From Chloroflexota bacterium (GTDB lineage Bacteria; Chloroflexota; Limnocylindria; Limnocylindrales; CSP1-4): a DNA stretch of 16,747 bases. The position numbers and the translations under genes were made by a program. The DNA is taken from positions 1-16,747 of the forward strand of contig JADGQG010000019.1 in the NCBI GenBank assembly GCA_017882025.1. The letters are read 5' to 3'. The notes below the pieces were generated by a model. That model was given only the letters and a program-made list of their open reading frames with translations, did not search any database and was not told the DNA's origin. Positions 1 through 5,831 of this stretch are shown here, piece by piece; the stretch's first letter is position 1; each line of letters begins with the position of its first letter.

Positions 1-1
1 C

Positions 2-487
2 GCCGCCGACCTTGCCCAGGACGCCTTCATCCGTGCCTACCGAGCGCACGCCAGCCTGGAGGACCCGACCAAGGCCCGCGCGTGGCTCTACCAGATCGCC
101 AACCGGGTCGCGCTCGACGAGATCCGCCGCCGGAAGATCATCCGCTTCATCCCGTGGACGGGAGAGTCGCGCGGCGCGGCGCCGTCCGCCGAGCGGCTTG
201 CGATGGATACGCGGTTCTCCGGCGAGCTCGAGCGAGCCCTCGCCCGGATCCCGGAACGGCAGCGTTCGGCGCTGCTTCTCGCCGAGGTGCACGATCTGAC
301 CGGCGTGGAGTTGGCCGCGTCCCTGGGCACCTCGCACGTCGCGGCGCGCGCGCTCCTCACGCGTGCCCGTGAGAGCCTTCGTCGCGCCTTTGCCGAGGAG
401 CGGCTCCTCGCCGCCGAGGCGGAGGCCGCCGGACGGCCGCTGGACCGGCCGGCGACGCGCGGCACCCGACCGAGCGGACGCGGATGA
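2..487 (+). CDS. ECF-type RNA polymerase sigma factor, 5' end outside the window
   Basis: Open from the window edge in frame 2: 161 residues and a TGA are visible, and the true start lies upstream. The first 45 or so residues look like the end of sigma region 2 (AADLAQDAFIRAYRAH, then ARAWLYQIANRVALDEIRRRK). This is the part that melts and reads the -10 element. After a linker of about 30 residues, region 4 follows (ELERALARIPERQRSALLLAEVHDLTGVELAASLG, then a recognition-helix-like segment ending ARALLTRARESLRRAF), which reads the -35. Regions 1 and 3 are lacking in what is seen, as expected for an ECF sigma factor. The stop overlaps the next ATG as ATGA (484-487), coupling it to a membrane anti-sigma factor. 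It would direct core polymerase to a small regulon, probably including itself. The ECF subgroup and the signal cannot be told from sequence. Confidence 0.9.
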   Translation, partial: AADLAQDAFIRAYRAHASLEDPTKARAWLYQIANRVALDEIRRRKIIRFIPWTGESRGAAPSAERLAMDTRFSGELERALARIPERQRSALLLAEVHDLTGVELAASLGTSHVAARALLTRARESLRRAFAEERLLAAEAEAAGRPLDRPATRGTRPSGRG

Positions 488-2562
488 GCGGCCTGCAACG
501 CGCGATGCGCCACCCCGACCGCCGCAGCGATCCGCACGCCCGCGCGCGGGCGCTCGCCTCCGACCGGCTCCTTGCCCCACTGCCGGGGGAGGACGTCGCG
601 TGGCTCCGGGATCATCTGGACGCGTGCGGCCCGTGCCGCCGGATGGCGGATTCGTTCCTGGCGGACCGCGCCAGGATGGTCGCCCTCCGTGATGAGCTCC
701 CGGTGCCTCCCCGCGACCTGGGGGCGCGCCTGTCCAGGGCGCTCGACGTCGAGGTTCGGCGGGCCGTCCGGGAGGACGCCCGGCGGGGTCGGCGGTCGTT
801 CCTCGGGTCGCCGTCGTTCGCGCTCGTCGGGATCGCCGTTGCGGCGGTTCTCGCGATCGTCTTCCTTCCGCTCACGCTGGCTGGGCTCGGGATCGGGAAT
901 GCCCCGATCGGACCCGGGTCCGGCGGCAGCGGGGTTCCGGCGGCGACGCCGATGACGGTGGACACGCAGGCCGTGGCGTGGGTGCAGCGTCAGTCCGACG
1001 GGAGCTATGTCCTCAGCACTGCCTCGGTCGACCTGGTGTGCCCGGGGCTCGACGCCTCGTCCTGCGGGACGCTGGATGGCGGCGCGCGACCGCTCGTGGC
1101 GCTCGCCGTGAAGCCGTCGGCTGTCCTGCTACAGCACAACGGGACATCTGCGGTGCTCGTGGGCGGCGACGCGCTCTACGCGTTCTCCGTCCCGCGCGAG
1201 GCTCGCGTCACATCGACGCCCGTTCCTTCGTCCTCCATCCCAACACCCGGGGCACTTTCCCCGACGCCGTCGGTGACGGGAGTGGCCGCTACTCCTCCAG
1301 CAGCCACTCCCGTCCCGACCGGCCCCCCGAGCCCGCGCCCAACCGGAGCTCCGTCGCCGTCCGCTGTGCCGACGGCGTCCGCGTCTGCCGGACCCACGGC
1401 GTCCGCCACGACCGCATCGCCTCTGCCGACCACCGCCCCGTCCGGGGAGCCTGCCGCGACACCGCTCGCCTCGGAAGTGCCGACGCCGGCAGCCTCGCTC
1501 GTGAGCATCCCGCCCGCGAGCCCGGCCCCCTCGGCGGCCGTGACGATCCCAATCGTGGAAGGCGTCGTGCTCGTGGGCGCTCCGCCGGCCTACTCCACCG
1601 ACGGGCAGTGGGTTGCCTTCTCGGCCCGACCGTCGGACGGTGCCCGGGGCCCGGACATCTACGTCTGGCACGTGGGCGATGCGAAGGCGCGGCAGCTCAC
1701 CAGGGACCACGCGTCGGTCTTCTCCGCCTGGGACGTGGATCAGATCCTCGGGAGCACCGTGCTGCCGGCCGGCAGCACGGGGTCGGGGACCTCGGCCGTC
1801 AAGATCACAGCCGCCCCGTCCCCGGAGCCCTCCGCGGCCGCGTCCACCGAGCCCATCGCGACTCCGGCCCCCTCGGCATCCCCGGCGGCCGCGACTCCGG
1901 CGGCTCCGTCCCTATCTCCGGCGACTCCGACCGTACGTGCGGCCCCCTCGGCGTCCCCGTCGCCCGCCGTCGCGTCCGCGCCCCCGAGCGTCCCGGTCGT
2001 CTCGTTCAGGCTCGACCCCGTGACCGGTGCGCAGACGCCGATCGCCCGCCCGGCGGTCTGGCGCCCCGTGGTTGACCCGACGAACCGGAGCGTCGTGTTC
2101 TGGACCGGGATCCAGGCCCTGGATCCCGCGACGAACACGTGGATCCCCACCAATGGCCGGCTCGTCATTGCCGACTGGCAGGCGCTCGTCGGCCCCGGCG
2201 ACGTCACCGCGATGGCGCTCCCCGGGTCCGCCGGACTGGCGGACATCACCAGTTGGGATGTGCGCTGGGATCCGTCGGGCCGGCACCTGGCTGTCTGGAT
2301 CGCGGGCGCGACGGATCCGTCGGTCGGGCAGCTCAGCCTCTTCGCGGTGAACGCGGACGGGAGCGTTGGGGACACGTTGCTGGCCGACATCGCGGCGCTC
2401 CCGGGCCTGTCGCTTGGCAGCGACCGGCTGGCCTGGGCCAGCCCGCCCGGCCAGAACGGGCAGGGGAGCACCATGAGCGTGTATGCGTGGTCGAAGGATG
2501 GTGCCGGGAGCCTCCATGGCGCCCCGGATCCGGGGACCGACGAGCTCGTCGTCGCTCGCTGA
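484..2562 (+). CDS. Membrane-anchored zinc-type anti-sigma factor with a large Pro/Ser/Ala-rich, propeller-like ectodomain
   Basis: 692 residues; the ATG overlaps the sigma-factor stop. The cytoplasmic part has the zinc anti-sigma pattern H-x3-C-x2-C (H44, C48, C51, in HLDACGPCRRM), the family's usual sigma-binding element. One hydrophobic segment at about 112-134 follows a basic stretch (RRGRR), so the rest should lie outside the membrane. The ectodomain alternates low-complexity Pro/Ser/Thr/Ala linkers (about 242-358 and 439-510) with folded-looking parts. One part, near 370-405 (YSTDGQWVAFSARPSDG, DIYVWHV), resembles a PD40/WD40-like beta-propeller blade. The part after 515 repeats the theme (WDVRWDPSGRHLAVWIAG; LAWASPP). 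Most anti-sigma factors of this type have about 100-300 residues, so this one is unusually long. Its role is inferred: it holds the sigma factor inactive until an envelope signal arrives. Ligand and release mechanism are unknown. Confidence 0.85.
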   Translation: MSGLQRAMRHPDRRSDPHARARALASDRLLAPLPGEDVAWLRDHLDACGPCRRMADSFLADRARMVALRDELPVPPRDLGARLSRALDVEVRRAVREDARRGRRSFLGSPSFALVGIAVAAVLAIVFLPLTLAGLGIGNAPIGPGSGGSGVPAATPMTVDTQAVAWVQRQSDGSYVLSTASVDLVCPGLDASSCGTLDGGARPLVALAVKPSAVLLQHNGTSAVLVGGDALYAFSVPREARVTSTPVPSSSIPTPGALSPTPSVTGVAATPPAATPVPTGPPSPRPTGAPSPSAVPTASASAGPTASATTASPLPTTAPSGEPAATPLASEVPTPAASLVSIPPASPAPSAAVTIPIVEGVVLVGAPPAYSTDGQWVAFSARPSDGARGPDIYVWHVGDAKARQLTRDHASVFSAWDVDQILGSTVLPAGSTGSGTSAVKITAAPSPEPSAAASTEPIATPAPSASPAAATPAAPSLSPATPTVRAAPSASPSPAVASAPPSVPVVSFRLDPVTGAQTPIARPAVWRPVVDPTNRSVVFWTGIQALDPATNTWIPTNGRLVIADWQALVGPGDVTAMALPGSAGLADITSWDVRWDPSGRHLAVWIAGATDPSVGQLSLFAVNADGSVGDTLLADIAALPGLSLGSDRLAWASPPGQNGQGSTMSVYAWSKDGAGSLHGAPDPGTDELVVAR

Positions 2563-2625
2563 CGGTCCGCCACCTCGCATCCGGGCCTGCGTCCCGCTGA
2601 CCGCGTCGCGCGCCCGCATGCGCGG

Positions 2626-2631
2626 TATCCT
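2626..2631 (+). promoter_or_regulatory. Candidate -10 element of the pyrRBC operon
   Basis: TATCCT fits the TAnnnT -10 pattern and would place the transcription start near 2638-2639, only 2-3 bases before the PyrR hairpin at 2641. No convincing -35 lies 16-19 bases upstream (a CTGACC at 2597-2602 is too far). An imperfect GC hairpin (CGCGC at 2607-2611 with GCGCG at 2620-2624) overlaps the spacer region. The placement is attractive, but six bases are weak evidence. Confidence 0.4.
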
Positions 2632-2640
2632 TGTGGCGAC

Positions 2641-2673
2641 CCTTTAAGGACCGGTCCGGAGAGGCCGGGAAGG
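2641..2673 (+). promoter_or_regulatory. PyrR-binding RNA hairpin in the pyrRBC leader
   Basis: The 14-mer GGTCCGGAGAGGCC (2653-2666) matches the PyrR target consensus ARUCCNGNGAGGYU at all but its two ends. Those two differences (A to G, U to C) compensate each other as a closing G-C pair. The upper stem pairs 2651-2656 (CCGGTC) with 2663-2668 (GGCCGG), with loop CGGAGA. The lower stem pairs CCTT (2641-2644) with AAGG (2670-2673). A 5' bulge AAGGA (2646-2650) separates them. In Bacillus this element is an anti-antiterminator; in mycobacteria a PyrR site controls translation. Here the lower stem takes in half of the SD at 2670-2676 and no U-tract terminator follows, so PyrR bound to UMP should block ribosome access. 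Motif and pairing are seen in the sequence; the mechanism is inferred. Confidence 0.85.
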
Positions 2674-2676
2674 AGG
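2670..2676 (+). promoter_or_regulatory. Perfect Shine-Dalgarno in the PyrR hairpin, aimed at the leader ORF
   Basis: AAGGAGG lies six bases before a GTG (2683) but 29 bases before the pyrR ATG (2706), too far for direct use there. No pyrR-frame start codon lies at a suitable distance. Its first four bases are in the lower stem of the PyrR hairpin. Confidence 0.75.
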
Positions 2677-2682
2677 ACGCAC

Positions 2683-2706
2683 GTGTCACGTCGCGGGCGC
2701 GCCTGA
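2683..2706 (+). CDS. Seven-codon leader ORF coupled to pyrR
   Basis: GTG-TCA-CGT-CGC-GGG-CGC-GCC-TGA encodes M-S-R-R-G-R-A. It has a perfect SD at ideal spacing, in a different frame from pyrR, and its TGA shares an A with the pyrR ATG (TGATG, 2704-2708). Ribosomes stopping here could restart on pyrR, so the PyrR hairpin covering the SD would control the whole operon through this ORF. The peptide itself has no recognisable pathway-specific codons (three Arg codons, no Asp or uracil link) and may matter only for ribosome delivery. It may also be a chance reading frame, with pyrR started by another route; frame, spacing and overlap all agreeing argues against that. Confidence 0.6.
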   Translation: MSRRGRA

Positions 2707-3260
2707 TGGACGGGCGCCAGATCATGACGGCGGACGAGATCCGCCGGGCGATCATCCGCATCTCCCACGAGCTGGTCGAGAAGCAGGCCGGGACCGACGG
2801 GCTCGTGCTCGTCGGGATCCAGCGCCGCGGCGTCCCCCTGGCCCACCGGATCGCCGCCGCCGTGGAAGAGCACGAGGGGGTCACCCTCCCGGTCGGCGCC
2901 CTGGACATCACGTTCTACCGTGACGACCTCTCGCTGATCGCCCACCAGCCGGTGGTCAAGGGCACGCAGCTCCCCGTGGACCTCAATGGCCGGACGGTCG
3001 TGCTCGTCGACGACGTCCTCTACACCGGGCGGACGATCCGGGCCGCGATGGATGCCCTCGTCGACTTCGGTCGGCCGCGGGCGATCCGCCTGGCGGTCCT
3101 CGTGGATCGCGGCCACCGTGAGCTCCCGATCCGTGCCGACCATGTCGGGAAGAATGTCCCCACTTCCAGCGACGAGGTCGTCGAGGTCGCCCTCGTCGAG
3201 ATCGACGGGGAGGACGCGGTCCGGATCGAGCGGGTCGATGTGCCCGCCCCGACGGCCTGA
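2706..3260 (+). CDS. pyrR: PyrR: pyr operon RNA-binding regulator / uracil phosphoribosyltransferase
   Basis: 184 residues, the usual size for PyrR. It binds UMP/UTP and PRPP, binds the leader hairpin of pyr mRNA, and in many species also makes UMP from uracil and PRPP. Visible features: the N-terminus MDGRQIMTADEIRRAI lines up with typical PyrR starts, which supports ATG 2706 over an upstream ATG at 2631. Then GIQRRGVPLA, the DITFYRDD segment, the PRPP-binding motif VVLVDDVLYTGRT at about residues 97-109, and LAVLVDRGHRELPIRADHVGKN, typical of PyrR rather than other phosphoribosyltransferases. It is the first full-length gene of the operon, and its own target hairpin sits just upstream, so autoregulation is likely. 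pyrB follows 13 bases later. Confidence 0.95.
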   Translation: MDGRQIMTADEIRRAIIRISHELVEKQAGTDGLVLVGIQRRGVPLAHRIAAAVEEHEGVTLPVGALDITFYRDDLSLIAHQPVVKGTQLPVDLNGRTVVLVDDVLYTGRTIRAAMDALVDFGRPRAIRLAVLVDRGHRELPIRADHVGKNVPTSSDEVVEVALVEIDGEDAVRIERVDVPAPTA

Positions 3261-3273
3261 GGGCGGCGTGGCC

Positions 3274-4284
3274 ATGAACGCCTCCCGCATCCCGACCCCG
3301 CCCGACGTTGCCTGGCAACAGAAGCACCTCCTGGACGTGGACGTCCTCTCCCTCGCCGAGATCCAGCTGGTGATGCGGACGACCGACGCGATGAAAGAGG
3401 TCCTGGCGCGGCCCATCTCGAAGGTTCCCGCGCTGCGTGGCACGAACGTGACGATCCTCTTCTACGAGGCCTCGACGCGAACGCGGGTGAGCTTCGAGGT
3501 CGCCGCCAAGAACCTCTCCGCGGATGTCGTGAACATCGCCGCGTCGTCGTCGTCGGTGACGAAGGGCGAGTCGCTCGTGGACACGATCCGGACGGTCGAG
3601 GCGCTGGGCGCCGACATGATCGTGATGCGCCACGGGACGTCGGGCGCGCCGTACCTCGCGGCCGAGGTCTTCTCCGGCTCGATCCTCAACGGCGGAGACG
3701 GCTGGCATGCCCACCCGAGCCAGGCCCTCCTGGACCTCTACACGATGCGGGCGCACCTCGGCGACGTCCGCGGGAAGAAGGTCGTGATCCTCGGCGACGT
3801 TCTCCATTCGCGGGTCGCACGCTCCAACGTGTGGTCGCTGACCGCGGCCGGTGCGGACCTCTGGATCTGCGGGCCCACGACGATCCTGCGCGGTTTCGAC
3901 ACCTGGGCCGGCCGCTGGGCGAGTGGCGGCGCGCCGGGACACGTCGGCTTCACCGTCACCTCGGACGTGGGCGCTGCGCTCCGCGACGCCGACGTCGTGA
4001 TGGCGCTGCGTCTCCAGCGGGAGCGGATGGACGCCGGGCTCCTCCCGTCGCTGCGCGAGTACGCGGCGCGGTTCGGGCTGACGCGCGAGCGTCTCGCGGT
4101 CGCGAAGCCGGCCGCTCTCGTGATGCACCCGGGGCCGATGAACGAGGGCGTAGAGATCGCGCCGGACGTGGCGGTCCTCGACCGGAGCGTGATCACCGAG
4201 CAGGTCACGAACGGCGTGGCGGTCCGGATGGCACTCCTCTACCTCCTCGCCGGCGGGCACCCGGAGGCCGTGACGAATGCCTGA
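3274..4284 (+). CDS. pyrB: Aspartate carbamoyltransferase catalytic chain
   Basis: 336 residues. It joins carbamoyl phosphate and aspartate to give N-carbamoyl-aspartate in the cytoplasm. The carbamoyl-phosphate loop STRTR is at 67-71, the mobile loop SVTKGES at 94-100 (with the conserved Lys97), HAHPSQALLDLYT at 145-157, and MHPGPMNEGVEI near 284-295. Many homologs have Arg at the position of Glu291 (NRGVEI), so this exchange is worth checking. No regulatory chain (pyrI) is nearby, so PyrR control of expression may be the main control. GTG at 3268 is an alternative start six bases upstream; a weak GAGGG at 3259-3263 could serve either. The end overlaps pyrC by 8 bases, implying coupled translation; in some thermophiles PyrB and PyrC form a complex. 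Confidence 0.96.
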   Translation: MNASRIPTPPDVAWQQKHLLDVDVLSLAEIQLVMRTTDAMKEVLARPISKVPALRGTNVTILFYEASTRTRVSFEVAAKNLSADVVNIAASSSSVTKGESLVDTIRTVEALGADMIVMRHGTSGAPYLAAEVFSGSILNGGDGWHAHPSQALLDLYTMRAHLGDVRGKKVVILGDVLHSRVARSNVWSLTAAGADLWICGPTTILRGFDTWAGRWASGGAPGHVGFTVTSDVGAALRDADVVMALRLQRERMDAGLLPSLREYAARFGLTRERLAVAKPAALVMHPGPMNEGVEIAPDVAVLDRSVITEQVTNGVAVRMALLYLLAGGHPEAVTNA

Positions 4285-5719
4285 TCTGCGCGTCGGCAAG
4301 ATGGTCCCGCTCCTTGAGATCAGCCGGGCATGGCTGGTGGATCCGGTCGGGGAACGCGAGGGACCCGGCGAGGTCGTTGTGCGCGACGGCATCCTGGAGG
4401 CAGTGACCTGGCTTCAGGGCGCCGAGGCCGACGGCATCGGGCCGGACGGGGTGCTCGTGCTGCCGGGGTTCCTCGACATCCACGTCCACCTGCGCGAGCC
4501 CGGCAACGAGGACGCGGAGACGGTCGCGAGTGGGCTCGCCGCAGCCGCGCACGGTGGCTTCACAACGGTCTGCGCGATGCCCAACACGACGCCCGCCGCG
4601 GACGAGCCGGGCGTCTTCGCGCGGGTTGCCGGGGCGGCCGCAACATCCGGCTCGCCGGTGGAGCTGCTGCTCCACGGGGCGATCACCGTCGGGCGGGGAG
4701 GGGAGCGCCTGGCCGCGCTCGGGGAGCTGGCCGACGCCGGCGCGGTCGGCTTCTCCGACGACGGTTCGCCGGTGAAGAGCGCGATCATTCTCCGCAACGC
4801 CCTCCTGTACGCCGGCATGCTGGGGCTTCCGATCGTGGAGCACGCCGAGGACGTGACGCTCACCGCGGGCGCCGAGGCGAACGAGGGTCTCGTCGCGACG
4901 ATCCTGGGCCTCAAGGGGTGGCCGGCGGCAGCCGAGATCTCGGCGGTGGAGCGCGCGATCGCGATCCTCGACTCGGTGCGTGCGGACGCGCCGGGCGCCC
5001 GGCTCCACCTCACCCATCTTTCGACCGCGGGCGCGCTCGACGCGGTGCGCCGCGCGAAGGCTGCCGGTCTGCCCGTGACCTGCGACGTGACGCCGCATCA
5101 CCTCGGGTTCACCGACGAATGGGTGGCCGGCGCGCGGCGCTGGGCCTGGGAGGCTCTGGACGGCGCGGGAACTGCGCGCGATCCGTGGGCCGACGGCGCC
5201 CTCGTCGCGCGTCCGTACGCGACGGCCTGCCGAGTCAATCCGCCGCTCCGCGGCGCCGTCGACGCGGCTGCGTGCCTGGCGTCGCTCATCGACGGGACGG
5301 CGGACGCGGTCGTGACCGACCATGCGCCGCATACGGCCGTGGACAAGGAGACGGAATTCGGGCTCGCCGCACACGGGATCAGCGGCGTCGAGCTGGCCTT
5401 CGGCGTGCTGCTTGCCGCGGTCGCTGCGGGGAGGCTGCCGCTGGCACGGGCCGTTGCGGCGTTGACGGTCGGGCCCGCGGCCGTCCTGGGCGCCCGGCCG
5501 GGCCGGCGCGGGGCGGCGCGTGGTCTCGTGGAGGGCGAGCCCGCGGACCTCGTCGTGGTGGACGCGGGCGACCGCTGGCGTGTCACGGCCGACGCGCTGG
5601 CATCGCGCGGCAAGAACACGCCGCTCCTCGGCCGCGAGCTCCCGGGCCGCGTCCTGCTGACCGTGGCGCAGGGTCGCCTGGCATACCGGGACGTCGCGGG
5701 AGACGCGTCGGGATCGTAG
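4277..5719 (+). CDS. pyrC: Dihydroorotase, class I
   Basis: 480 residues, somewhat longer than the usual 420-450. It is a metal-dependent amidohydrolase that closes carbamoyl-aspartate to dihydroorotate. Visible metal and substrate residues: DIHVHLREPG with H69, H71 and R73; GFTTVCAMPNTTP at 94-106; FSDDG with D161/D162; EHAED with H189; HLTHLST; DVTPHHL at 270-276; NPPLR at 321-325; and DHAPH at 348-352 with the catalytic Asp348. GISGVELAF is also typical. The stretch between DVTPHHL and NPPLR is about 20 residues longer than in common homologs and is Trp/Ala-rich. The start overlaps pyrB by 8 bases; an internal ATG at 4301 would remove only eight residues. This is the last gene of the pyrRBC run; the next gene is convergent. 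Confidence 0.95.
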   Translation: MPDLRVGKMVPLLEISRAWLVDPVGEREGPGEVVVRDGILEAVTWLQGAEADGIGPDGVLVLPGFLDIHVHLREPGNEDAETVASGLAAAAHGGFTTVCAMPNTTPAADEPGVFARVAGAAATSGSPVELLLHGAITVGRGGERLAALGELADAGAVGFSDDGSPVKSAIILRNALLYAGMLGLPIVEHAEDVTLTAGAEANEGLVATILGLKGWPAAAEISAVERAIAILDSVRADAPGARLHLTHLSTAGALDAVRRAKAAGLPVTCDVTPHHLGFTDEWVAGARRWAWEALDGAGTARDPWADGALVARPYATACRVNPPLRGAVDAAACLASLIDGTADAVVTDHAPHTAVDKETEFGLAAHGISGVELAFGVLLAAVAAGRLPLARAVAALTVGPAAVLGARPGRRGAARGLVEGEPADLVVVDAGDRWRVTADALASRGKNTPLLGRELPGRVLLTVAQGRLAYRDVAGDASGS

Positions 5720-5831
5720 CGGCGAAGATCGGCGGCTGCCTGTGTCATGGCATCGCGCCCGGCTGCGGCGGCGGGCCCGCGGCGACCCGGCCCGGAACAG
5801 CACCGCGGTCCTGGAGAACGCCGCGCCGGGC

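Noticed and set aside
2631..2705. Longer PyrR start at ATG 2631
   Set aside because: It would place the PyrR hairpin inside the coding region, has no SD, and adds 25 residues not found in PyrR.
1740..3443. 567-residue open frame on the minus strand
   Set aside because: It lies antisense to the anti-sigma C-terminus, pyrR and the start of pyrB, all with clear motifs. It is Arg/Asp/Pro-rich low complexity without a domain. GC-rich DNA opens such frames often.
5771..5780. Palindrome GCGGGCCCGC between pyrC and the decarboxylase as a terminator
   Set aside because: No loop and no T-tract on either strand; such strings are frequent at this GC content.
4205..5803. 532-residue minus-strand open frame over pyrC
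   Set aside because: No domain, and it runs antisense to a gene with a full set of catalytic motifs.
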